Source of the DNA: Certhia americana
Taxonomy: Eukaryota > Chordata > Aves > Passeriformes > Certhiidae
Direction of reading: 5' to 3'
DNA: 64,000 bases
NCBI GenBank assembly: GCA_018697195.1
Contig: CM031878.1
Coordinates: forward strand, 9,214,160-9,278,159
A model generated the notes under the pieces. The model ran no database searches. It was not told the DNA's origin and worked only from the letters and a program-made list of their open reading frames with translations. A program made the position numbers and the translations under genes. Within the stretch, counting starts at the first letter, position 1, and every line of letters begins with the position of its first letter. Below are positions 1 to 12,400 of this stretch, piece by piece.

Positions 1-2080
1 AACCCCACATTTTGGCACTTCCTTTTCTGGATCATTCCTGCTGACAGAGTTTAGGAGAGAGTTAAGTATCCAGCCCAAAGGAAGAGAGTGCTTCTTACCA
101 TGCATTGTTACTTCATTTTGCTGCCTAGTGAGCTAGAAATGCTTCCAGTCAGTGATGGGAAGGATCTAGCTGGATGTTTCCCTGGAAGTGTGTGCACAAA
201 TACTGCCTAAGGAATACTTGGGCAGTTGCAGATAAGTCTGATCTCACCCATTTGGTGTGTACGGTTTGATCCTGGAAGAGATTGTAGTGATCAAAATGAA
301 TGAGCTTCAAAGTCTGGCTTCTACTTTTCTGTGCCTGAGTGGGAAACCACGAATTCAAAGGATGACCCCTGGATGACATCCCTTTGTCACAGGCAAGGAA
401 AGGTAATTCCAACAGGCAGGAAACTGATGGCAGTTCCTCCTGCTTCATAGCTAGTCTGGAAAGTCACTCTGAAGGGCAGCTGCAGCCTGCATGCTGCTAT
501 GAATAATGCCAGACTGTTACCACTTGCCTTCCCACTGTGGGATCACCACAAGCCTGCACAGTCACTGCCTACCTTCTTTGGCATGGTTCCACCAGGGGTT
601 TGCTGCTCCTGGACACTTGTGTGTGGCTCCATATGCTACATGCACCAACTCATGGTGTCCTTTCAGATGAGTTTATGCTGTTGATGTGGGGGCATTACTG
701 CTGCTGCAATAAGGTGTAGGTATCTAAATTCTGCCTCTGTCACACTAACGTTTTGTTCCTTGATGGTTTTGTACACAGTACTTGTGGGTTTTGATACCTA
801 GAGCATATGTATAAATCTCATTAGCATTAATTTGCATTGCTAACCCTTCCCAAGGTGTTCAAAGTTTGCTGGAAGACCTCTGAGCATCATTCCCCAAATG
901 CCTGGAATAACAAAGGCCCATATTAAAGCAATGCACAAAATCCTTCAGTTTGACCCTCAAAAACCAGAGTAGCAGGCTTCATTGCTTGAGGCTAGAGGAG
1001 ATGCTATTAGGCAGGTTAGGGGAGACCTGAAGTTAGTGTTACCAGGTAAACAGAACTGCAAAGCAAATCAGTTCAGATAGTTTTCCTTCTTTCAGAGACT
1101 CGTTTTTAAGTTTAGAGTATCCCTTGAAAAGCAGTAAGCCAGAAAGAGATTAGGAATATTCCCAGCAAACCTGTCACTCTGATCTTTTGTTATTTTTCTC
1201 GTTATGCATTTATCATGTAAAATGCCATGTAGAAATGCAAATTGTTTCAGATAAAGCAAAATATTATCCCAGCTTATTAAATAAAAACTTTCATTTCTTC
1301 CTTGGAAAATGAATACTTCAAATATAATTTGAATTAGTTTTCAGAGTATTTCATAATGCAACATGCTGAAATACTTGCCCACACACTGGCTTTCAACCTG
1401 GAGTTAAGTTACTGTCATGTCTACAGCCAGTTCAAAATACAAATGAAAAGCCCATGAATTATTGTATTCCTGGCTTGCTTCTTTCATCACTCCTCATTAG
1501 AACCCACAACTTTCTTCTGGTTGCCTAGTTCCTCTGTGAACATACACCTCTCCTAAAGCCCCTCATTAGATAGGGCAGTAGTCCTATGTGTTAAAGACTA
1601 GATTTTGGGTATGTCTCACAAGCACAAGTAAACACAAATTTTCAGGAGATCAATAAACCCACAGAGTTTTCAGCTTTTTTGTAAAAAAAAGAAACTGAGA
1701 TGTTATGGAGCTGCAACCCTGACTCGGGCTGAGGCATAGGGAAAAAGGAAAGATCTGCTGAGCACATAGTCTAGGTGGGACTTAATCATACTGCTGTCAC
1801 ACAAATATAAAAGGTATGGTTTCTGGATAAGGATGTCAAAACCCTGTAAAACAATGAAATTACTCAGACTGACTGCTGCTGTAAAAATCAGGATGCCACT
1901 GGTTCTGCCAGACACTTTGACAAAGTCAGCTTTTGTGGAGAGGTAGTTACACAGACATGCATTTACAAATCCAAGGAGGGTGCTTATTCATTCTGTTTTA
2001 GGGCCTAAAAAAATTTAGATACACCTTCCACTTGTCAATAATACCTCAAAATGGCATCTATCTCTTATTCTGTTTGGTTT

Positions 2081-2100
2081 GCTAATGAATGCTAATGAAT
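2081..2100. repeat. 10-bp tandem duplication (GCTAATGAAT x2)
   Basis: Two exact head-to-tail copies of GCTAATGAAT. Each carries a TAAT core, the minimal homeodomain-type motif, but such cores are very common in AT-rich DNA and no function is inferred. Confidence 0.9.
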
Positions 2101-5100
2101 TTTGTCTCATGACTACAGGCTTTTTGTTAATTTGAATCATTGAAAGCAGTAGCAGAGAGGTACAAAGTACTGAGAGAAAAATATAGGGTGTCCCTGCTAC
2201 AGGGATCTTTTCTAGAGCTTTTTTCATTCCTATCTTTGAAGAAAAAACAAGTTAACTTTCCAGAGATATGCAAATACGACATATATATCAATAACAATAA
2301 TACTTTATTGCTTGACATTTTCACTGGTATTTTATTGGTCTACTTTTTTTAAAAAAAGCAGCAATCCCTATCAGAATCTACTGATAAGGCAGATCTATCT
2401 TAAGTAAATACATTGCTTTCACATATGGCCTTTTCTTCAATAAACTTTTAAACTTTTACAAAAGCTTTTGGGTATTAATCATTACCTGAGTCCTGTGCGT
2501 TTTCAGTTTGATATGTCTTCTCAATGGCCTTGGTGTTTGCAATATATACTCCCCAAAATGGTAAAACTGTTTGCTGTCAGACTGCAAAGGTTGTTTTGCC
2601 AGAACAGGGTAGTAGCAGAAAGACTCTTGGCATGGAACTTCTGTAACCCTTAAGGAATTTCGTGATCTCCAAGATGGACAAGATAAATCCCCAGCGAAGT
2701 GTTGACAACCCTGAAATATTTAGGGTTATTAAGTCAAGTCTAGAAAGCAGAGGGCTTGGAAAACTTGAAAGCTGAGGGAGGCAGGCAAGGAATTGCATAC
2801 AATCCCTGACTTTGCTTGTATTATAGCATCTTGAAATGCTCCCTGTAGTAATTTTTGTAAACCGTAAAATTTGACTATAAGATAGAGCAAGGTGTAGCAA
2901 AGGAAACTAAAATTTTTTAAATTTTTTTTCTTTAATTTCCAATTTATGAGTAGTTGCTGTGAAGCAAACAACATGCATGCAAATACTAGCAAGCTCAAAT
3001 TATTGGCATGTATGTCCCAATCCTAAAAAATTGTTTGGAAGAGTTTTGGAGTTAGTCTATTTTAGGATTGTGGGGTGAGGTTAAAGATTAACTAGCTAAA
3101 ACTCAAATTAAAACTAACACAGATAAATTATAGCCATTTACCTTGACTTAGTCAGGGTTTGCTGCTGATTATGTCTGACCTCACAGTGACTTCATATTGT
3201 CATCAAACTTGTTTGTAGCAGCTTGCAGAATTTCAAGAAAACCACTTCTGAAGCAGATGAATATCCTGTCAGCTGCCAACTGCTGTGAAAGCTGACACAG
3301 AGTGCTGCTGTCTCTTGCAGATTCCTCTGAAGTTTGACAAATGGTTCTTACAGTTGTTGAGGGTAAAACAATAAACAAGTTTTCAAAACTTTTTTCATAC
3401 AAATTGACCCTGAAACAAACTGATAGAAGATGATCTGTGGAAGTTTCTGAACTGGTTCTGGGCTGCAAAATGTCAGAGCTTTAACTCATATTCATCACAC
3501 TCAAAAGTTGATGAACTCGGCCAAATCTCAGCTGTCCAGACACCCTTTTGCAGTATTCCATAATTCTTTTCTAGACTTTGATGTAAGAGAACTCTCAGAA
3601 CAGTTTCCATTTTAGGTATCCTGACATATGCTAGAGTTAAATGAAGTGAGGTCATGAAAGAGCTATTTATTTTGATGTTATTATTTTCACAAGGATGTCA
3701 CAAGAAGCATAGGCAAAATGGTAGCTCTGACTTAAAATTTTAAGACAGGCAGCTCTTTTAAGTTTTGCATGTGATCTTGTTTAAAAAAGGAAGCTTTTCA
3801 ACATTGTTCAGTATTTACAGGTAAAGTCTGGATGTACCTCTGACATTGGTGCTGTTGTTTCAAGGCACCTGCAGAAACTCTGTATGTAATCCAAGTAATA
3901 GAGAAAAAAATCTCTTCACATTGTGCTACTCTTTTGAAAATCTTTTACCATTAAAACAACAACTGTACATTCTGAAGAATTAGATTTAATTTGTCATTCC
4001 CTCCTCAACAATTTTTGTGAAGTTGCCCTTCTGATTTCATTAAAGGTATCTATTATTGAGGAGTAAAAATTAATTTACGATGATTTTATGTGAAGAAATC
4101 TTCATACAGTTATGGTTTATAATCCAGATTTTCACTTTCAGCAGTGTGTTGAACCAGGCTTCCAGAAAAGTATTTAAAACCTGAGGGTTTGCATTTTTAT
4201 CAACAACTTTGAAATGTTTGAAATGGAAAGCCTTATTTCTTCTTCCTCTGTGCTTATTTCTCTTTTCATGTGTCAAGAAGTGGTGACTCACCCCATGTGT
4301 AGATTCCAATCTCTTGTCTTTCCTCCATTTATCTTAATATGGATGGCAAATAAGAGCCAATGCAGAGTAAGTTCATGGAAATACAAGCCACAATGGAGTA
4401 TCAAAATGAAAATTTACCCTGCTTTTAGCATCACTTTTCTGATCCTCAGATTTCCCCAATTTTATGAGTATGGTGATACTAACTGACATTCAGAAAGTTT
4501 CATAAAATTTCCAAGTCCAAAGGCGTAGTTAACTGTCATTCCCCTCAGATAACTTCTCCCATACATTGCATAGATAATAGCAATGAAAACAGTGTTTATG
4601 AGTAAAAAGGGAAAGCTGTTTTTTCTTGAAGGCTTTCAATGGCAAATGTACTAATAAGGTCAAAGCTGAGATCAAAGACTGTCCTGGAATTCATGGGCAT
4701 GTTTGTGTTTTATACCTTTAAACTTTGATATGACTTTCTACTAAATTCTTTTACAGCTTAGCCTTATAAAAGTCCCAGATTTCCTGGTTTACATGCTTTC
4801 ATTTAAAGTGGATTGCACTTGATCCATCTGTTTGATGAGACTATTGTGCTTTTGTCTTACCAGTAATAAAAGTTCTGTGAGTAGGACATCGCATGTTTAT
4901 CTGGCTGTTGCAGGAAACACTATCACAAACTCTTAAACAAAGGGGCTTTCTATTGACTGCATAATTATTTTTTCCAGAGCAAGAGAACAAAGATTTCAGA
5001 TGGTTATAAGCAGTAAATTGAAGGGAAGTTTGGGGTCAAAGGGCAAAAAGATGACTCGGATTTCTCTTCAACATGGTTGAGAAAAGGTACACAAATGCAG

Positions 5101-8100
5101 ATGAAAACCACTGATGTTTCCTTAAGAGCATGGATGCTACTTTCTGGAATATGACATCTCCCACGGTCTTCAGACCTCAGAACATACCTCTGTCTGCTCC
5201 AGCCACATGATACTGGTCTGTGCAGCCAAAAGGCCTTGAATTATAATAAAAATCTAACCTATTTCAAGTAACAAGACATGAATATTAGTCATCGTTCTGT
5301 GCAGAAAAGAACAAGTCTTTGTTTTATAATGTCCCAGTTGGAATTGTAACATTAGACTGGAAGTGGCCCTAGAAGCAAGAGTCCATGCCTTGCATGCAGA
5401 CGTTGGAAAAGTTTTTTGCGCGTCACAGCCTTCTGCAGCGCGTTGTTCACAAAACACTTTCTGAAGCCTTCTAATAAGCCAAGACCTCTAGTACCTCCAA
5501 AAATCACAGCAAAGCAATTTGCCAAAGGAAGAGAGCTGGAAAGATTACTGCCAAGCCAATGTTCACAGTTCTGCAAGTGCAAAGGGCTTGTTAGGCAACA
5601 ATGCCCACAGGAGCCTAGGAACTAATTGAACCCACTTCTATGGAGTGGTGCACTGCCTTCTCTGCTGCCAGGTGGACTTGGAGGGATAGTGCTCCAGGTT
5701 TTGCACTGCAAACATGAACAGAACACTCTAATTAGACTGTGAGAAGCTTTCAAAAAGCTTTCTGTTTTTTCATTTCTGTTCAATGAGTTGTGTTTCTCTG
5801 CTCCAGGAAATACCTCTTTTATGTTTTAGGTTCAGATCACAGTGGAGATACTGCTTTCATATGTCCTTCACCAAAATATGAGTTTACCTCTAAATAAAGT
5901 ACATTTGCAATGTCCTTCTGGGTAGTCCATACCAATGCTAGAGTATAATAAGATGTTAAATATTTTGAAATGTACATCCTTAACATCATTCCTCAACACA
6001 ATTCTTCCAAGATCAGTCAGGCTTAGGCACTGTATGAGCTTTGATCCTCACATTATGAAAATCCCACCAGACATCCTAACAATTATTTTAACAGTGCTAC
6101 TGTTTCCAGTGCATTATGATAATAACAATTCTTAGAGCAATAATAATAGCTGTTGTCAAGACCAAAACTTTCACAAAATATTTCCAAGGAGTTTTGTTGC
6201 CTTGAATTTTACTGCAAAACAATAGTGTGCTGAAACAATAGCAAAGATTTGGCAGAAAAAAATTTGCTGCAAATGCACATGTAAGGAGTGGTAGACGGCA
6301 TAATGGAAGTTCAGTTAAGGGAGGAGCATCTTTTCTAGATGCTTTTGATGCATTTTATTTCAATGCCAGCTGGTCTCAGAAAGCATCTCTCCATGTAGAA
6401 ATATCCTTTGGGAAGACAAAATGCATTAAAAGCATTTCTATTGTCAAGAACCTCTCTGAGCGAGATAATTATTCAGCACATTGTACTGTTTTTAGGATGT
6501 GATGCATGGGAAACGATGAAGATTGTTTTGAGAAAGCTGGGAGAAGCAGCTGTTTCTTCCTATAAGAAAACATATAAAACATGCAAACACACATACACAA
6601 GTAGATATGAAGTCCATGTTATTATTACCATTTCAAAACACATTTACTCTTTGAAAACATTTGAGATGAGTTTATAAAATGTGATGGGATGAGGTGAATT
6701 CCCTTGAGGTGAAACCTCCTAACCCTGCATTTGCTGAGGAACTCCCAGGAAGAGCTTTCTAGTGTATCTCTGCCAGGGAAGTTTGAACAAATATTGGACT
6801 ACCTCTTTTCAGTTCTAAAGACAAACTAAATTTCTTTTCCCTATGAACCTATTACCAAAGACTACCAAAAGACTTTAAGTGAAAACTGCAAGAGAAGATG
6901 ACAAATCAGTCTAGAGAAAGGAGAAGAAAATGTCTTTGAAATTTAGGGCTAACTGCAAGGGAGATAATGCTAGAGATGATTTTTCACTTGGCTTTACTCC
7001 CTTAAATATATTTCCTTTGGTGCTGAGATACTGATCAGCATACTACAGATACTGTAGATAGTCCTGATACTGCTGACAGTGATGGATCTAGAGACACCCA
7101 CAGATTTGCAAAATACCATACCAGTGACAGAGCCCTGTGTGGAAAATTTGTCATTTTTTCCTTGTGCCTCGCTTTTGGCTGTGGATTTTTCCACAACAGT
7201 TAGAGATTCCAAAGGAAATAAGAGCAGAAGCAAATAAATGAATGGACTGTGGTTAGAAAAGGAAATGTTTCTTCAAACACAAGAATAATGCCAGTTGTAG
7301 AAATCTGGATGCTTCTTGTGTGTTGTTGTTTCTGAGAACATCCAAATGGATGTTTATTTATGGTGAACAGTAACAACAAGTCTACAGTTATATACCATAT
7401 TAATTCATCTGTTCTTAAAATGCCCTTGGATTTTCTTTGTGCTATAGATTTAATCTCTCCTTTGCTACTTGCATTCTGATTTTTTCAGATACAGAGAATG
7501 TTCCACTTACACTTACCAGGAATCCATACAGCACATGTGTTTTGTATTCTGTGTGTACTAGTACTTTTTAGCACATTTTAACTGTAACATATTACAGAGC
7601 TGTGCAAGAATGAAAAAGGAATTCACCTGCTTGTTTAAATACATGCTTATACAGTGTGTGACTGGAAAGGCATTGTCATTGTGGTAGATGATATGCATTT
7701 TAATATGCAAAATTGATCTGTTTTGAGCTAAATAGGCTGTAATATTCATCTGTTTAGCACACTGGAAAGCAACCAGCAGCAATTTCATTTTCAAGGAGTA
7801 CCTAGAGATCAACTTGTGAGAGAGGAGCAGTTAAGTATCTTTTGAAAGAACCCACATCATCCTCTCCCCTAATTAGTACTCTTCTTCACAATTTCTGTAA
7901 TTCATATTTGCCTCAGAGGTCATGACGTTGATGTACACAGCCTGAGAACAATAAAAATAACAATGATGGTGACAATGGCACCCGAGAAGTTACCACAAGG
8001 ACACAAAGCTGAGAACAGTACTGTCTTTCCGAGTGTTTAGGGTGAACCAGTGACCTCTAAATTTCTGTACAGTTGTTTTATGCTCAAACTCAGTCCAGAA

Positions 8101-9012
8101 CATATACACAAAAATGTTTTTTTTTCCTGTTAATTGATTTTAACACATTCCCTAGTTTTGAGATGAGTTTGTTGCAATTGTGTAATTATTTTGTGTCTGA
8201 ATGTTCCATATATTAATTTCTCTTTTTATTTATTTTCCATACCACAGTTGAGTTCGAAAATTGTTGCTGTAAAAAATTACTGGGTAATTTCCATGATCTT
8301 ATCTGATGGTGGAAAGCAGAATGACTCCAGGTCTTCCTCACCTTCAGGGCACTCACAATCTGTAGTTTGAAATCCTGAAGGTCAAACTACCTCCTCTGGA
8401 TGAGACCAAAACCGATCTATGACCTTTCAGCATTGCTGATGGTGTCTGAACCATTGGATAACCTTCCACACTGCCAAAGGGGTTTTTTAAGCATTCTGTG
8501 TAAAGGGGTTGAGAAAAACTGCTCTGAAATCCCAGCTACTTTTGCTAAATAGAAAGGTATAGTTCAAGTTGAAAGATGACTGACTTTTTTCTAGCTCTCA
8601 CTCCTTATACATCACATTCTCCCCCCATTTTTCTTATCCATAAAGCAGATGAGGTAGCTTTTCTTTCTGAATGTAAATTTTAATTAATTTTAGGAATTAG
8701 CCATCTTGACCAAACAATTTGTTCATCAGACTTATGTAAGATAATGAATCTTTGTAGATATTTTTGGTAGTGTTAAACATTAATATTAACTAGAAATAAA
8801 AAGGCCCCAAACAATCACAGAGTATGGCTACATCAATTTCAGGCCTTTTTATTCTGCTATCTTTGTGGGTATGGTGACATATTTTCAGTTTTCAACATAT
8901 AGCATGGGAAGAATCCTGTCCCAATAAAAGAGATGCAATTATATATATTCTACTGCTTAGCATAGGAAATCAGATTTGTGTAGCAGAGAAGAAGTCAGCA
9001 GTCTTGTTTCAA

Positions 9013-9041
9013 TACTACTATTACTACTACTACTACTACTA
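9013..9041. repeat. Imperfect (TAC)n trinucleotide microsatellite
   Basis: About nine TAC units with one interruption (an extra T near 9021). It is a simple tandem repeat and likely length-polymorphic. No coding context surrounds it. Confidence 0.9.
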
Positions 9042-9250
9042 AAAATTTCTAAACTTCTCAATGAAAATCCTTGTGCAAAATCACTTTTAGCAATGTGGCC
9101 AAAAGCATATAGACGGATTTTTCAGTTAGGTCACTAAATCAATATTTAGGTATCTGCTTGACTTTCTACTGCTGACAACCAGAATGTGTTGGATTTATGT
9201 CTAGCGTTAATTTTTGTAGAGAAATCACTAAAATCTAAGGGATAAGAAAC

Positions 9251-9408
9251 ACAAAATATCCTGAGTTGAAAAGCACCTACAAGGGTCCATCTCCTGTATT
9301 GAGTCCAACTCCTGGCTCTGCACAGGACAACCCCAAGGATGTTTTTGAGTCCTTGAGAGTGTTGACTAAATGTTTCTTGAACTCTGGTAGGCTGGATGTT
9401 GTTGACCA
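9251..9408 (-). mobile_element. CR1 LINE fragment, 3'-terminal part
   Basis: Reading the + strand, the block carries phrases typical of the reverse complement of an avian CR1 3' region: GAGTTGAAAAGCACC, then GAGTCCAACTCCTGGCTCTG, CACAGGACAACCCCAAGGAT, and TTCTTGAACTCTGGTAGGCTG. The element therefore points along the minus strand and is truncated to roughly its last 150 bp. CR1 is the dominant non-LTR retrotransposon of birds, moves by target-primed reverse transcription and usually leaves 5'-truncated copies. The octamer terminus is eroded here (only ACAAAATATC remains), which suggests an older copy than the one at 19.7 kb. A 179-codon minus-strand open frame overlaps it and is probably chance. 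Confidence 0.8.
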
Positions 9409-12400
9409 AAAGGATGTTCTGACTCATTGGATCTAGAACTGCCAATGTATGTGGTGTATGTGCATCTGGGATATTAAATAATGCTAATCTGGAAAAAGCT
9501 GTCAGAACTAAAACCATTCCACCCTTCATGCTTATCACCCCCAAACGAGCAATGTTGTTCGCTTTGAACTTCAGCTTTGCTCTTGGCTGTTCATCACAAT
9601 CTGCCTGTGGTTTTAAAGTAAAATGGAACATTTTGTTTTGAGAATTTGTCTCTGAGAAATTTGTGAATGGAATGAAGAAGAGCAAGAATAGCCAAATACC
9701 ATGTCAGTATCTCATGTTCTCTGAGACTGGATCCCCAAGGACATGCTGTCGGTCAGGTTAACTCCTCTGCTCCCAGATCTTCCTGCCCCCTGAGTGTCCT
9801 GACAGCTCTCTAGAAGTCACCACCATTGCTTATTGATGACTCACAGCTGCAAACTCCTTGAATCCTTCAAGAAGAAGAGAAAGTAAGACTTAGCAAACCC
9901 AGGAAAAAGAGCAGGAATTTCATGAACCTGCATGGGATCTCATCATACTGGTTGGGCCTATAGTAGCACCACAGGGGTAATTTTTAATACTGAGACCAAT
10001 TTATGAAATGGATGACAAAATCTTTTAGGCTACAGTTAGGCCCATTCCTCATACGGAGTTAAAAACAGCCATTAGAAATAGCAGGAGCTACATTTTTTAA
10101 AACTTCTGCAGAATAGTCCCTTAGTAAGGAATAATATAATTGTTTGTTTTATAACCAAATCATGTATGCAGAGTAAGTCCCCAGGGTGGCTGAAGGAATA
10201 GAAGAGGTTATTCTGGCTGACAAAAGGGGTTGGTGAAGAACCGAAGTTAAGTACTAAAATAAAAGGCTTGAAGGCTTGTATTACAGCAAAGCAGAGAAAA
10301 GACATAAATGTGCCCTTAGTGTAGGTGAACAGTTAGAAGAAGGATGTTCAGTGTTCAAATTGGTGTAAAAATACAATTTCTGCCCAGAGAAGCCTCCCTT
10401 TGATCTGGTGAGGCACAAATGCTCTGATGCAGGCTTTCATACCCTTTAGGAGAGGGAAAGGAAAAAGGGGAGATGCTCTGGTTCCAGTACTGATTGCTGT
10501 GCTTTTGCATCATTCCTGATCAACATGGAAGCAGGGAACAAGACTCAGGAACCCCCTTCCTGGGGTGAAAGCACTGATTGCTAGAATGTAAGGTTGCACA
10601 TCCTCCTGCATGGCCTCTTCTACGTTATAAATGATGTGTTTCTCTAATTTAGAGAGGCACAGCTTTGCAGTTGGGGAGGTGGTATCCCCAGTGTAGCAGG
10701 TTTACCAGCTCATGCTGAAGCTCTCTGAACTCATGCCTTTCCTCTGGTATTTCACAAGTGGGTTCTCCCATGAGATCATGCCTCTAGCCTTAAGAGTGAG
10801 TTTCTAACCTGCCAGGTGGCTGTGTTGCCTCCTAGGAAAAGGCTTCCCGGTGTGTCTGCCCAGTTTCCATGAATACATTTGCATGAGATCTGACACAGTT
10901 AAGAAAGAACTGCCATTTAAGTGAAAAATCTTCCCTCTGGCAAAAAGCCACTTCCATGTAAGGAAATGCATGGAGACAGAAAGGTCTGACAGAGCTGTCA
11001 GTTCCTTGCCATGCTGCTGAATGCCCTTCTTCCACATTTTTTATTTCTTTTCAAAAAGACAAAGAAAAATGTAAAGTTTCTGTCAACACCACAAATTTTT
11101 GCAAACTACATCTGATCCCAAATACTTCAGGTATAAATAATAGGCCACATAAAAACATTGTCTTCTTAGAGGGACATAGGTGTAAGAACAGCTAAATGAT
11201 TCTGCCTGAACTGCTAAAATGTTTATACATTTTTGGATGGGAAATGGAACCTTAGATAAAAAGAAGGTATTTCAGTCTTCTCAGATCAAGACATATAGTA
11301 GAAACAGGCCTTCACACCTACATAGCATATTAAAACTATTTTCATTCAGCTGCTTCTAGCTTTGTCAATGGTAAAAATCTTCAGAAGAGACCTTGAATTT
11401 TTTTTTGCATGCTGTCAGTCAAGAAAGACATGTGATCTTCTAAAACTGCAACAATCCTTGCAAGCTTGTAGTAAATACTGACTTAATTTTCCCTATTTTT
11501 AGCTGGCATATGCTAAAGTAACCCCTGCAATTAGTATTGCATGGAGTCAGTGGGAAAGATCAAAGAGAAAGATTGCTGTGCAGTGCACATGGCCTTGTGC
11601 TGGGATTGACGTCAGTGCCACCCGTTATCTGTAAATGTACATTCAGTGGAGACATGAGTAGATCTCTTTGGTGACTATGTAAGCCAGTTGGGAGTTGGAC
11701 TTTATTCTCATTTGTGACTGGGAACTTGAATTCTGTTAAGCTGAACGGGAAAAAGTCATTCTTCAAATTCACATATATAGCATATAAAGAAAAAGATCCC
11801 TTAACTGCCTGTTAGTATAAATCTTAAAGTTGTATACTTATAATAGGATATCAATTGTTAATATTCCCAAGGCTACATTGCTTTACCTTTTGTGTACAAT
11901 GCCTACAGCCGTTAGTAGCAGCCTTTAGTAACAGTCTAAGGAATGTGATTTAGATAAAAGAATATGTTGATATTACCAAAGTAAAAGAAATAGCGCTTGA
12001 GAAATTAGTTTTATGGTCCCTCACTGGACGTCTGAATCAAAACCTTTAGTTAACTAGACATCAGATATTAGTTACTAATGTCTTTATGTTCCCTTCCATG
12101 TATTGTCCTTTCTGATTTATATTACATTTTATGACTTAGGCTGTACTTTGCCTATGGGATGGAGGTATTCAGTGTTTGCTTTATCTTTCCTCTCTATAAA
12201 AATGGGTATTGCAATGTGAAACTTTTAGGCGGGGAGAACGACAGACACAATATCTTTGGAAGTAATGCAATTACTCCTGCATCCTTAGTGAACTCATGTG
12301 GAGTTCTAATTTCTATTACTTTGAAATTCGAGCAGGGAAATGAGTTGGGCATGCATGGCACAGTTGGAAAGGGAAGACACTGCAGAGGGACTAAGCACTT

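Larger units (their letters stand above)
1..9250. other. Unique AT-rich non-coding DNA, no gene found
   Basis: I see no gene, RNA gene or recognisable transposon here. All open frames are under about 100 codons, share no recognisable motif and have no coding-like context. Small local features are a 10-bp tandem duplication near 2.08 kb, a CpG cluster near 5.4 kb, overlapping inverted repeats near 8.35 kb and a TAC microsatellite near 9.02 kb. The stretch fits intergenic or deep intronic bird DNA. Very old, diverged repeats could be present but not visible by eye. Confidence 0.6.
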
